The notes: generated by a model from the sequence alone, not told the origin. DNA of 64,000 nucleotides from Trichostrongylus colubriformis (GCA_963978905.1 OZ022258.1:32115282-32179281); one strand, 5' to 3'; numbered from the stretch's first letter, positions 20,025 through 32,310 are shown. Program-made: numbers and translations.

Positions 20025-23000
20025 TCAGAGCATAGGCGAGTTGATCAGATGTGAGGCGAAGATGAGATTCTTGCCCTGAAATGACAAATATCGTTGTAAG
20101 TTGTTTACAACGGCAGACAAGGTGCTTCTTAACAAACCAATTCTTCCTGTTGATCACATACACAGGAACTGGTCGCTGGAATCCGTTGAACGTGGTGGAT
20201 GCGGCACATGTATAGGCTCCCATGTTAGGATACACAAGCCATTCACCAACGGACATCATTCTCATCATCTTTTGATCCTGAAATCGCGTAATTTGATAGA
20301 CTTGTGAGGTTCGAGACCCTGCTAGAAACTTCTGCCGCACCTCAATTTTATCCAAGCTGTCACACGTGGGTCCCCAGATGGTACTTGGGTACTCCTCAGC
20401 TATTTCGTCCTGAAATCACCGGTGTTACGTGAAAGTAAGTGTCATAAAGGAGAAAGACTCCTACAAAGAGGGGCGTTCCACGAGGTTCAACGTGATCGAA
20501 CAATATGCAGTTGAAGGAGCCATACACTCCATCATTCACATAGTACATGTAGCCCTTATGTTCAGTGTCTTCAGCTGAAATGTAGGTCTTCAGTCTGTTA
20601 AGGAAGCATGAGAAAGCATGTGAGGTGCACCGTAATAGTATCACGGATTATTACGGAGTCCCAGGACACTCCACGTGGTGCCACCGCACTGCGCGAATGC
20701 GTCACTGCGCGCGATAATATTACTAGTCCCTGCTTAAACTGGCAGTGCACTAAGGGAAACAGCCACCGCCTCTTTGTGTGACGTGTTGCAATTCAAGTGT
20801 CCTGTCGCACACCCAGTATTACCCTTTGCGACCATGATGTTGTTCTCGCACGACCTATGAATATGGGTTCAAAGATCTTCACTGGGATAATAAATACCCC
20901 TAATCAAAACTAGCGAAGACTTTGATGCAATAGTTTGATAAAGATGACCATTAAACTTACTACGGCTAATCCATTTAGTCACAATACGACGCCATGTTAC
21001 CAAACTCCGCAAAGGTTTCACACCCTGCCACTATACTGCTTGCTGACAATCCCAAAAATTGATCGTAATTTACTGACACTTACGAAGTTTCGTTATTCTC
21101 TCTGCTGACACCTCTGTGGCATGGATGATGTTGCAAACGAGGGTGAAAGCAGAAGCAGCGAAAAATCTAAAGTTCCGCGCTTTTACATCTCGTCATATTC
21201 CTCTCGTCCAAAATAAATCCTACCTCCCTGGCTCCGCAATCAAACGCACACCGAGATCCGGAGGAAAGAAATCGTCCAAAGCTGTACGAATTACGGTTGC
21301 AATCTTAAAAGTTCATCGAAGGGTTGATGTTGCAGCAACAAATGTCTTCCATATCGACTTACATCCTCAAATGTTGTTTGTTGGGGAGTTCCTGGATAAC
21401 CTCCACCCAAATCGACCAGATTCATGTCGAATCCCAAGCCTCGACCGAGCTCAACCAGGTGACGGGCATGAGTCAGAGCCTCACGAAATGCTGTAGGATC
21501 ATTGCAGCCCGATCCCACATGAAAGCTGCAACTTCTGATATTAGACCTTTCCTTTGAAAACCTTTGAAAACCCTCACAGTGTTTGAGCACCTTATGCCTG
21601 TCACATTTACTTCGAGTTCTTTTGCGTGTACAAGCAAATGAGGGGCGGCTTTCACAGGATCAGCTCCAAACTTCAGGTTCAGAGGGCATTGGGCAGTCGG
21701 ATCGGAAACGGCGATGCGTAGAATCATGCTAAAAGACAACCCTTCCTTTTTCAACTCCTAGCTTCACCATCCAGGTAACTCACTCAGCATCAGGATGAAG
21801 CTGCGCAACCTTCACCAACTCTTCAGCACTGTCAAATGTCATCATTTTGACGTTCTTCTCCTTCGCGTGGGTTATGAAGGACTTCGTCTTGCAAGGATTA
21901 GCGTAGATGATTCTTTCGGCTGGGACACCCATATCCATCACCTGAAAATTTCTTTTTTAACGGTTCATAGGTTTCTAGAAATATCGGCGTACAATATCTA
22001 TTTCATCTCGGCTTGCGCAGTCGAATCCCGTTCCCAGTGCTGCCAAAGTTCGAATGAGAACGCAATCTGTGTTGCATTTGACTGCATAGAAGGGCTGAAA
22101 ATAATGCTATGAAATGGATAACTCCGACGAACTTCGGGTGTTTTAATTTCTGCAATTACTGGATCGAAAAGATAACGTCGCATGCGATTAGCGTTCCACT
22201 TTTGGACTCTCCCACTTTTGTAACCATCTATTAATACATTTAATGTCTATCATTAAGTACTCAACCCACATCACTGAAGGCGGACATCGGCTTACACGTC
22301 ACTGGCGAAAGGCCACTGAAAGCGTTTCTGACACAAGCCTTAGCACGCTTTATAGGGAAAGGGGAGAATGCCTATTAAAGGCGTCGGTAGGGGGTAAGTG
22401 GGAGCTGAGATTTTGGAGTACATGTTCGCTGAAAACGAACTACTACTTCAGAAGAGGTCATATGTGGCGTAAATTGCATCGAAAAAACGCGGCTTGAAAT
22501 CTTATAATGACCCCGCAACACGGCATGTCGTCCTGCGGTCCTGCGGCCGGGCGAGTCGCCGGGGAGGAGCGGCAAAACGATCGCGGCCGGTTGATCCACC
22601 CTCTGGCCTGTCTGCAGCCCACCAGGGCTGGTGACGCAGGGGGACGCGAGAGAAAAGGGGATTTTCGGATTCCTATTCCTCGGTTTTCTCGCAATTTTAC
22701 GTCCTTCTTTCTCTACTCTTATACTGCTAAGCCCTTCGGCCGCCACTTTGATGTGCGGGTGTATATCGCTAGGACAGAAACGTCGCGTGCCGACACGGCC
22801 ACGCGACGGTTCTGTCCTAGCGATATACACCCTTGATGTGCTGTGTCTAACAATAAGCCAGATTCCACTTTTTCTCGTGAGACTTTGAATGCGGCCCTTA
22901 TAAGCAAATACAACATATTTTTTTTGCACAATTCCTTTGAGATGCCACCTTCAACCGCCTCCATATTTTTTCGCACCGACGCCGGCAGCGGAAATAAAAT

Positions 23001-23407
23001 GCGTTTCACTGGCAAGATAGCAAGGAACCCCGCTAAGGACATACACCCGTGTCAGATGAAACCTCGATGACCGACCTCGATCATGGGCAATTCACGTTTC
23101 CACAGACGGAACCTTTCGAAAACCACGTCCAAATCGACCAGCATAAAAGCATCGTCAATGTTCTGGAAATATACGTTTTATGCTTTCGAACAATGGCAAA
23201 AACTTGAAAAGAGACTAAATAAAATTTACATCTTTCTCGTTGCTGTGGGCGATTTGACGGCACATACTGAGTGCATCCACCTCTCCATCAGCGATGCCTA
23301 CCTAAAAAAAGCACTGTGGTGATTTTTGAATCCATCTTTGTAGTTCAGAAGCCGTAAATACTATCACGAACCTTGCTGTCACCGATAAGTTCGATTTGGC
23401 TGATCAT
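20025..23407 (-). CDS. odc-1: Ornithine decarboxylase, complete, 13 exons
   Basis: Pyridoxal-phosphate enzyme that converts ornithine to putrescine, the committed step of polyamine synthesis, in the cytosol. Exons on the minus strand: 23372-23407, 23230-23301, 23076-23162, 21993-22094, 21784-21941, 21591-21728, 21363-21525, 21224-21303, 21084-21166, 20465-20574, 20341-20409, 20134-20277, 20025-20075. They total 1293 nt (430 aa), the usual family length, and phases agree at every junction. Key sites: PFYAVKCN with the PLP lysine at 71, SFHVGSGC with His200, GGGYPG at 238-243, AEPGR with Glu276, [11 protein letters not shown] with Asp321, and WGPTCDSLD with catalytic Cys359. [13 protein letters not shown] and FNGFQRP lie near the C-terminus. 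The start ATG is preceded by acceptor-like TTTCAG (23534-23536) and CCAG (23516-23518), possible spliced-leader sites. Intron 3 (981 bp) carries a dispersed repeat and a hairpin. The donor of exon 3 (GTCGGT) is weak. Confidence 0.95.
20278..20340 (-). other. 63-bp in-frame, stop-free intron in ODC
   Basis: Starts GTGCGG after Lys-Ile-Glu and ends CGATTTCAG. Its length is divisible by three and it contains no stop, so retention would add 21 residues just before the conserved [13 protein letters not shown] segment. Family proteins have no insert here, which is why I call it an intron. The donor is weak, so occasional retention is plausible. Confidence 0.7.
22370..22740. repeat. Dispersed repeat family B, copy 1
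   Basis: Lies in ODC intron 3. Shared with 43690-44000 and 60090-60350: a TGGAGTACATG..CGAAAAC block, ATATGTGGCG, CGGCATGTCGTCCTGCGGTC-type sequence, CGGGCGAGTCG and GGTGACGCAGGGGG. No coding content. Outer ends were not defined. Confidence 0.7.
22757..22832. repeat. 33-bp-arm inverted repeat in ODC intron 3
   Basis: Arms at 22757-22789 (GGGTGTATATCGCTAGGACA...) and 22800-22832 are complementary with one mismatch, around a 10-base loop. A diverged single arm (GCTAAGGACATACACCC) occurs at about 23033-23049. It may be a small foldback element or the fused ends of a MITE. Confidence 0.85.
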
Positions 23408-24931
23408 TTTCGTGCGAACGAGACTTCAGCAGGGAGGAGGTTCGTTTTCGTAAACGCTGTCGTAGATGAATGCTACGAAGCTGTGGAAGGCCTCGGTTGT
23501 TCGAACTCGATAGACCTGGAAGGAAATAGTTTACTGAAATTTTTCGAGATCAAAAAGGAAGTCTGGACCTACCTTCTGGGTGGTAGCGATAAACGCTAGC
23601 CGGTTGTCGTACTCAATAGACTTGATTTTCTGGCAGTATAAACAGCTGTCCTTATACGTTCAATCACACCGGCAAGTTGACAGACGACTTGCGAGTGTGG
23701 TATTCAGCTGAAAAGGAAGCTCCGAAAAGGAAACTTCAGAATTCGAAAATCAAACGCGACACGGAATTCAAATGACGAGGGACAATTTCTGAAGGCCGGA
23801 TGGGACAATGTTTAGGGAGAACGAGCGAGGAAATGGCACTAGACGGAAGGTATGGACAACTCAGTTTGATCAGGTCAAAATCACTGTTTGAGAACTGTTA
23901 GCAATTGATTTCTACTGTACATGAGGGAGAGAAAGGATTTATTCACCCAAGGAGGTCACAATCATGGACAAGCGGACAGCAGCATATGATTCCTATGTTG
24001 CAGCCAACGTTAGAAGTGATAGAAAGGAAAGCGTCGGTGTGGAGATGTGGGTGCGGTCGGAAAGGCTACACCGATGCGATATGCCTGTGACGAATATGAT
24101 AAGCGAATGAGAGACACTAACAAACTTGAGAGGCGATTCGTGAGTGCAGACGTACCCTATGGCCCGCCTCTTGATGCACCGGACCATTGAAAAGAATTCC
24201 CTCGGCCCTACTTCGCCAGAGATGCGACCTCTCTCATCAAGAATGTAGCGCAGGTCATAGCATACAATACGCTCCCACGCTCACGATATGGCCTGGCCAT
24301 GGCATTATGGTTTACGGTGGTAGCGGAGATAAGAACTGGACAGAAAGCACAACATGACTAGCAGTTACACACCGAACACATTTCGAATATACGATTATAA
24401 GAAAGAGTAGACAAAGATGGAGTAAATGGGAACACGTGATTTAATAGTTATCTTCAGCGTCCTGCTTTCCGGTGGTTGAATGGGACTAGAATAGGATCGA
24501 AGGATATGAAAGCTAAAATCGGAAGTGTGAATCTCCAGTGTCAAAAGATCCCTCATCTTGAAATGTTTGTGATCACTGGGGGAGTTCAATGACGCTATTA
24601 ATGAGTACAGAGATGAATAACGGTTATTTTATTGATTCATGTTTACTCTAGGCGACGTCATGTAAGCCACAAAGGTGACCAATTTTTACAGCAGCACGTT
24701 ATTGAAGAAGTACGTATGTTGGTTGGTGTTCTTTTTATGTACACGTAAGCGAATTCAAGACTTGAACCATGGGAATATTCTCTAACAACCATAATAGATA
24801 AGTGCCATTATATACTACATTGTGAGAAAATTCCCGTAAATTTTTTTTTTCAGGTCTGTCGCTTGCATTATAAGTTAGACTTATCGGAAATAACTCTCAG
24901 TTATATTCACATGCCGTGATATATTCAATGT
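23408..24931. other. No supported gene
   Basis: Region upstream of ODC. The plus-strand frame 23396-23599 overlaps the ODC start region antisense and is not supported. A plus-strand stretch near 23960-24260 reads as a few short open segments in changing frames, possibly an old pseudogene, but no family could be named. Around 24610-24900 it is AT-rich. Confidence 0.4.
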
Positions 24932-25437
24932 TTAGAAGTCGGAAACCAAAAAAAGTATCAAAATCGAGAGAAATATGAAACAGATTATTAATGTGGAATC
25001 GCATATCGTTCTGCCGAATCCCACTGCACTGGTTGTTGTATCTCCTCGCCTGGGGTGAAGCTCCGGTGACTTTGAAGATGAAGCTACCAATGCCCGCGAT
25101 GCCATTTCTATAGCAAGTGTAAAAAAGGACCCAATCCATATAAATGCTCTGTCGTACTGGGTACAACCCAATTATACCATCCATGGATACTTCTGGAAGC
25201 TTCCAGAGAATCTGGGGAGACTATTGCATATTTTCTACAACCTACAATGAAGAACTGCTCAAGGGCGCGACAAAATAAAGATAGTAAGGAACCACTTCCG
25301 GCAAAAACAAGGATGATCAAGAAAAAATGGACTATGATATTCTGGGAGGCGTAGAAGTAGAGCGGTTTCGATGTACATTAAAGAAGAGACACTTAAAAGT
25401 GGGGCCACCAGTTACTTACCGAGCAACAGTTTCCCAT
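24932..25437 (-). CDS. Small three-segment membrane protein, unknown family
   Basis: Three exons join with phase-0 introns: 25420-25437, 25246-25341 and 24932-25156 (112 aa). Introns are 78 bp (GTAAGT...CTCCCAG) and 89 bp (GTAGGT...ACCCAG). The protein starts MGNCCS, a form that fits N-myristoylation with nearby cysteines. Then come HFFLIILVFAGSGSLLSLFC, AFIWIGSFFTLAIEMASRAL, a polar Ser/Thr/Arg-rich stretch of about 35 residues, and a very hydrophobic C-terminal segment (TLIICFIFLSILILFLVSDF). That suggests three membrane passes, or two plus a tail anchor. I do not recognise the family. The first exon is only 18 nt, so the true start could differ. It lies 1.5 kb upstream of ODC on the same strand; nothing indicates co-regulation. 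Confidence 0.45.
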
Positions 25438-26663
25438 AAGCCTTCAAATAAGAGAATGTTCAAAAAAGAAAAATTCGGTAGTGTGATAAATTTTCAACTA
25501 TGTGGCTTAGGAATAGTGGATGGGAACACATGGGGGCTTAACAGAGGAAAGGTGGGGGAACAGAAATGATAGCGACTGACGGCAGAGTGCAATGGTCGCA
25601 TTGCCGTCGATGCGCATTGCTTCGTGTACTGTTATGAGCATGACCATTTGTCTCATATGGGCGCTGAATTGCCCTTCCCGCTTATGACTGGACAAAGTTC
25701 AAAGTACCAATGAAGAGATCTATAGTATAAGAATAGCGACAGAAATGATGACAGTGATCAGTGACGTCAGAGAACGAGGAATCGTTCATCAGCGATCAAC
25801 TGGAACACGTTCCAAGTGTGTATTCGACGATCGCAGCCGACCCATTACGATCCTCTGGTTACGTTCCCAGCGTCAGTGAACGAAGTGATCTTAGAGCACA
25901 TTACCGCGAGGCAATCGTTCTCTTCGCTAATTACTTCAGGCAGTTCCACGTGACTCTAGAACGTTTTACACACTTCTCTGCTGTATTTCTAATACTATAC
26001 TTAATTATGGAGAGATGACAGCGAACAGGCGAAGTGATCGAAGGAGGAATGCTCTTTCTAATAAGAATCATATACAAAGAAGCCAAGGTTGATTTCAGCT
26101 TTATACACATCGGAATCACTGGTTTGAGCTGATAGGTTGGAGAGTAAGTGCTATCGCTCTTTCTTCAATGTTTCCCATCATTTTCTTGGCTTCCTAAAAT
26201 ATCTAGTGTTATCTATGTTAACATACTTTTCTGAAGCATGTTAACTAATCGACTGAAAACTTGGAAAAGAAGGACCATATAAGTCGAACCTGGTATGTCA
26301 TAAGTGTGAGGATGGCTCTATAAATACTGGCCCAATGGACAGTGGATAGCAAACAGAAAAACGAATAGATCAATTAATTCTAAATGACAAAAAAAGAAAG
26401 CTTAAATTTCATGAATGAACACAGATACTGAGTAATTTCCAGGGTTAGACGAGGAGACGAAGGTTTTTTGGGAATAGTGCCAAGATCCCGGATCTCCTTA
26501 ATTTTCTTGGCATTTATCCCTCATGAGGGTGCAGGATTACTTACGCTGTTGAGCCAACACTTTTCAACCGCGTCGGTTTGCGTGATATCCACATTGTGGC
26601 ACTTCTCCAGGAGATACGAGATCTTTCGATGTACTTATAGACATAATTTTTCCATAATCAATT
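25438..26663. other. No supported gene
   Basis: The best open frame is 25761-26018 plus, behind an acceptor-like GACGTCAG, reading ESFISDQLEHVPSVYSTIAA and on to a hydrophobic end. It has no partner exons or known domain, so it is left unassigned. Confidence 0.4.
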
Positions 26664-26760
26664 ACCAGTTGGCTGGCGCACACTACTGCGGGCGTAATAC
26701 CATGGGCGCCAGCAGGTCGATCGGCACTGATTTTTTTATAAACTTTACTCACAGATTGTA
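26664..26760. mobile_element. Partial MITE (type A/B end)
   Basis: One terminal repeat only: ACCAGTTGGCTGGCGCACAC, then TACTGCGGGCG and a diverged interior with GGTCGATCGGCAC. The matching right end is missing. Confidence 0.65.
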
Positions 26761-27150
26761 ACACGCCCCGCTCACCGTGAGCGGACCTCAACCTGGTCCA
26801 TGTGTGGTCTTTACTTCTTGTCCCATGCCCTATCCATCCTACACTTGCCTCCATCCCCACTGGTCGTTTTTCACCTGGTGTCCAAGCTCCGCTCACACCG
26901 AAAATGCTCCGCTCACTGTGTCCAGGCTTCTTTCATGAATTTCGAAAACTCATTCCTACCTAAATCCATTTTCACCCTACGGTCGGGGCACATTCGAACC
27001 AGATTAGAGATTTTCGATCACAAAAGGAACATTCCGAAGCACGCCCCGCCCACCGTGGGCAGAGCTTAGGCTGATCTATGTGTGCTCTCTACTTTTTGTC
27101 CCATGCCCTACCCATACCACACTTGTTCCCATCTCCACGGATCGTTTTCA
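26761..27150. repeat. Two direct ~110-bp repeats, 280 bp apart
   Basis: Blocks at about 26761-26870 and 27041-27150 share CACGCCCCGC(T/C)CACCGTG, CTATGTGTG-like sequence, CTTGTCCCATGCCCTA(T/C)CC, CACACTTG and CCATC(C/T)CCAC. The second is followed by CGTGACAGACGGACGG and CATATATAGTAG, a diverged form of the composite-repeat terminal module. Confidence 0.7.
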
Positions 27151-27235
27151 TATAATACCTAATGTCGTGACAGACGGACGGAGGGTTTGGACTTACAGAC
27201 AGACGAAGCGTTTCATATATAGTAGAGATAGTGAT

Positions 27236-28500
27236 GTGCGCCGGAATTGAGACGAGGCACTGTACGGTGGTGCCATCTTTTTTTTTTAAATTATCGCTTC
27301 CGTGGATCATGCATTTTTGAGGCATGCAAAGAATGGAGCAAGCAATCCATTACCTAAGGCCTCCTACTACTGGCACCATGCTTCACTGCTTCTCCATGTG
27401 ATTACGGCGATGAGTATGCAACACAGCTCGTTACACTAGAAAATGAGCGCTTTGCGAGATCGATCTATTTCAGCCATCAAAATTACTATAACTCAACTGA
27501 ACTTTGATGAAGTAAAACTTTCACGTTGAACTGGACATTGGAATGGAGTCGTCGCAACGTGAGGCCAACAGAAACTCTATTCAAAACTTTTGTTCCGGAC
27601 GACTGCATGCCTAGTTGGGGAATATATGAAGTATTCACTTATATAGTAGGTGGGGAGAAATTTGGGAAAAGGTCGATGGCATGATTCTATGTAGATTGAG
27701 TGCGTTGAGCGAAGCTTATTATAAATAGACAGGGTTTGAATACAAGTAAGTAATTCGGTTCCAGCCCACCCTAGAAGCTCCGTTCAAGCTGGGACAAGAG
27801 AGCGCAAATAAACAGTGCTACGCTCCGTCCACTAGGGAAGGAGGACGTGAGCGTGCGCTGAAACATTCGGTGCTCACGTGAAAAATTTCTAGTTCAGCAT
27901 CCAAAGTAACAGTTTACGAAACACTGTCTTTCATGAATGTCTGGAAGGGGTACGCTCACAAAGGACAGAAACTAAGCTACGTGGCGCCTATCATGGGCGG
28001 AACATGGGCTGAAGTAGTCGGCACTCAGAGCGAAATGTTCCAATTTATTTTCGAAAAATGCTCAACATGGCAAAAATAGTTTGTCTTCAGCGATGACATC
28101 CTGAAGGAAAAATCTGTAAGGGGGGAGGGGCTATTCTCGATAGACGGTGCTCAGAATAAGTATGCATCGTAGGGTTCCGGCATATCCTGTTGATAAGTAG
28201 GATATACTGTAGGACGGTGAGCTTCACCCGTAATAGAAAAATAATGAGAATAACTGAATGGCTGGCTTGCAGTACATAGCGAACGAATTGAGTGTTTGAG
28301 TGCGAAACTGGCTCTTGGCTGATGAAAAGAGAAGTTGGGTCGAAGACTTGCAGCATGTCCGAGCTACTATTTCCTTTGCAGCGCTGTTACCTATTCCCTG
28401 AAGTTTTCTAGTGTTTGCCTTTCCCATGTTTCGAGCCATCTGGGGAATCGGGGAGGATCGCGGAGGAGACTTCCACTCCTTTGAATTTGCGACTGGATAG
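27236..28500. other. No recognisable feature
   Basis: About 1.26 kb with only short open frames on both strands and no shared repeats noticed. Confidence 0.45.
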
Positions 28501-28502
28501 TA

Positions 28503-29395
28503 TTAGGTGGTAAGGAAAGTTCTGGCCGCTTTTTCGCGTTCACAAGATAAATTCAAATATCAGAGTGCGTCAACATGAATCAGCTGACATATTGTGCAAC
28601 TTAGATAGACAAAAAGTTGCTCTTTCTAAATATATATTTTATTTGGAATACCACAAGGATTTCGAATTATTAGGGAAATTTCAAAGTACTGCGAAAATGG
28701 CACTTTTGAGATGACTTCAGTTCACGAGTTCTTGTTTAGCCGAGTCCCAGCGAAGAGGACCACAAATGTGAACACTGCAAGAGGAGGGGGTGAAGCATGG
28801 GATGGAACACTTTGTCTCTGGTTTCAGAAGTGCAGAATTGAGAACGAATTGCTCGAATTTCAATTGATCAAATCACTTTAACTAAAATGGCAGAAGGCAA
28901 TGAGCGTCCATACATATCTGCAGGCAAGTATTGACCCTCAACAAACAAACTTAGTTGACCACCTCAAGTAGCCTTGATTTGAAAAAATCCAAAAAAATGG
29001 GTGCCGCGGGACCCCTAACGGCAGTTATGCGCAAGCGCAATTTTCACAAATCCTCTTCCAGTAATTGAAGCAGTTGCAGGTTGAAGCCCTCACTTGTCCA
29101 TCATATTCACCAGATCTAGCGCTAACTAAGCCCCACTTTCCCAAACATCTGGACAGCTCCTTCAATAGCACTGTGTTCAGAAAGAGTGACGATTTGGAGT
29201 CGACTTTTTTTCATTTCGCGCAATATAAATCATCAGCCCTTCATCAAATTGAGATATGTAGGTATGCATAATGTTGCTAAGAGTGTAGCAAATCGAATGG
29301 TGCTCATTCTGTGAGAAAAGACGTATTCTGAGCCGAGTTATGATCCCCTGAAGTTGAAAATTCAAAAACTGGCCAAAACTTTCCTTACAACCTAA
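28503..29395 (+). mobile_element. Degenerate mariner, plus strand
   Basis: 893 bp, the same family as 3866-4782 but in the opposite orientation. Ends TTAGGTGGTAAGGAAAGTTC and the complement of AACTTTCCTTACAACCTAA. The transposase remnant at 29065-29271 reads LTCPSYSPDLALTKPHF, the catalytic-loop region, and then decays. It ends about 40 bp before copy 2 of the segmental duplication. The right-hand TA is lost. Confidence 0.8.
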
Positions 29396-29435
29396 TGAAA
29401 CGATGGCTGAGGGAAATTTGCTACCGAAAATCACT

Positions 29436-32310
29436 CTGACGGATATTTTCATTCTTCTGTCTTCATCCTTAGTTGGTCATGAGTACTATACGTTACGAAT
29501 GAATATTATCCTGATATCTATTATTCTGATACCACTGTGATGTTGCTGATGGGGCCACTTTGATGATATAGGACTGTTCTGGCTATGTACGTTATTTAGT
29601 ATGGGCGCGCAATCGCGATACAGAATAGAGAGGTCAGCGGTGTTCCTTTGGGACAATACCCTTGGCCACTACGTATTCGATTTTTGGACTCATCTGTTTG
29701 CATCCAGAGTGATATTGTCGCCCATTAGACCTGTACTCAAATGGAATGCGACACAATTCATCGAGGTTGGTGATAGGATCCAGAGCCCTTACGGGTAGAC
29801 AGAAAGGGATGTGAAAAGAATCTAGCGATCGGACGAAGAATGAGACGCGAGAGTCGAAAACCAATGCGACGTCATCACGAAAATGCAATAGAATAGCTAA
29901 TGAATGAATCCAACTGGAATAGCCACAACGCCCACACTACCCGTCTTCGAGCCGTGTCATCGGCTTGAAGACGGGTAGTGTCCACTCCACTTCGAGATTT
30001 GCTTGCTCATGAAGAATAATGACTAGAATCGATCATGAAATCTGCCGTTAAAAATAGCATCTAAAAGTCCTGAAGTAGAGAACGGCGAGTTGAAGACCTT
30101 GCCACTCGTACTATGTAATTGCAAGTCAATTCAAATATAGGAGCTGCGGTCTGTGACAAAATGACCGAAAAAATTTGAAATAGCAATTAGATTTCGTGCG
30201 ATTATTTCTGGTTTTGGAGAGTTTGAGGGCTGATATCTGCCGATCTGAGCAAGGTCAATCCCTTGGAAGATGAAGGATAAGCCCATATTTAGTTTTTCTC
30301 GTAATCCTGTTATGCATTTCGAAGTCTTCCAATCTCTCAATTCCTTGTATTTCCCATATTTTCTACCTAGAGATGAACTACTGAGAAAGTGGTAGTGAGC
30401 ATATAGCAGCAAGAAACTGCAGCTAATTACTTGGAACTACACCAGTAATATGTATATTTCATCAGAGACAGAATTGTCCGAGCAGACCTTTTTCGGCGCG
30501 CAGGCCACGTTTGCAGCTGGGGTGATTATGACGAGTTAAGCGACGTTAAAAATACATCGAATGGACGGCGCACAGCTTTCACTTACGAGTTAAAAGCCCC
30601 TGAATTCCCCTGAAAAAGAGAAGAATGTCGTCAAGTTATCGATTGACGACTTTCTCACAGACACTAAAAACAGATAGGCCACCGAGGACTTATTGTGTAA
30701 CCTTCCTTCGAGAGCGACTCCACTCGTTTCCATCCCGAAATACTATCACAACTTAAAAATCATCCAACCCTCGCTCTACTGTAGTGCTTTCATGAGTGAT
30801 ACCGCTCTTCTGATTCATACGCTCTCACCCTTCGTTATTATGGGATTTCTCAGAACTACTTACCGCTTACACTTTGAGACACTTCTTTCCCGTTCGCGGC
30901 CAACTCGGTTTTCCTATTTTCTGACCTTTCGGAAACGATAATCAGATATGGTGACATTACGAAAATCCCGCAAGATGTTCATTCCAAACTGTGACAATGA
31001 ATAGTGGTTTTCAAATACTATTATTAATCTTAACTAATGCTGCGTCAAATGCTTTGGCTGCCGGTTCAATCACTTTGTGGAAAATCAATAGTGATCCCTT
31101 TGTCTGAGGAAGGAAGAGATACAGAAGAAACGCAGTCTGAAAACCAAAAACACTGTGAATTGATCCCATGCACAGAACTAATTTCAAAAAGAAGCAGTCA
31201 CACCTTAAGGAGGAAATACGCCGGAATATCACTGATGGAGGTGGCATCAATGAGAGCGAAAAAGCCGAAGGGGATCCAGTAGTGTAGAAGATTCAGAGCT
31301 TCACCAGAGTTTTTACCACGAGCGACCTGAAAACTATTCTATCGTTTGTTGCATGGTGCGCTCTCTTTGGTATTCTAACAGATCAGTTTGGAGAATCAAA
31401 GCATGACAACTGCGGCCTAACACGTGGGTGCGCCAGCAGGACACAAAATCTGCATCGCGGGTGCGTCGTGCGTGACGATGTGTGGATGGTAGGGTCGCGG
31501 TGTATAGCTGGGTGTGAAGTGATTACCCCGAACTACGCTCTGACCCGGACTTGAGCGAAGCGCAGGCAGTGCTTCACTTGAGTCTGGGTCAATGTCCTAA
31601 AACACTTTCACTACGCGTTTTATGCTGCTTCACCATACCCATTCCATGTTTCACCGAAACTTTTTGAAACCTATAGTTAAATCGGCAAGCTCTAGGCACA
31701 CTCCCAACAAGGTACTCGAAATTCCCTTTTCTGCATTCAGCTCTCTGCTGTTTGAACTAAAGGTAAAGTAATCGTTTCACAACTGTCCGTATTGTTCTTA
31801 AAGACACCAGAAGGGGGTAATTTTGGCTTACGGTAGAACAGACGTAGTGTGGAAGAGTTCAAGTGGCCGCCATTGCACAAACTCGCCAATTTGACGCGTT
31901 GGCATGGTGCCAAAAGAAGATGTTTCTATTATAAATTTGTTTGTTCCTTTACTTTTTATTTGTTCTTTCTTATATTGTTCCTAGATGTACTTACATGAAT
32001 GTTAATGTAGTTGGGAATGGACACTCCAATGCGCTGGGAGTTAGGTGCTACAACTAACGTTGGGCCACGGCCCGTCTTCTACAGCGGACAACTCGGAATG
32101 GATGCGCTGATGCGAATGGGATGCGAATACACACCGCAGCGTCGCGCTTTTGAGTCCGGGCTTTTTCGCCTACTATCGCTTCTAAACTTGAGTGTTCATT
32201 ACAAAATGCTCATTTCTTTGCATGTTCCCCTTGTTTCGGACCCCCTTCCGGTTCCTTTAACGAGTTATAGCTGCAGCTTTGTTGGATGTAAATGAAATGA
32301 GGGGTACAAG
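29436..32310. repeat. Segmental duplication, copy 2 (partner at 3285-7020)
   Basis: Direct duplicate lying about 26 kb from copy 1. It has an uninterrupted sequence (GATATCTATTATTCTGATAC, about 29513-29532) where copy 1 holds two mariners. It contains exons 4 and 5 and the downstream flank of the complete REEP gene, so this is the ancestral or parental locus. An insertion of about 220 bp (31550-31768) and one of about 450 bp (31815-32264) are private to this copy. Confidence 0.85.

Noticed and set aside
20341..20409. Reading straight through the 63-bp intron as the normal ODC sequence
   Set aside because: The open frame continues, but the added residues have no counterpart at this very conserved place and the segment begins GT and ends TTTCAG, so an intron is the better reading.
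23396..23599. Plus-strand frame of 67 codons
   Set aside because: Runs antisense through the ODC start and upstream region, with no domain and no splice support.
25761..26018. Plus-strand frame with a hydrophobic end
   Set aside because: The apparent start is GTG. No partner exons join in phase and no family is recognisable. Could be an exon but is unsupported.
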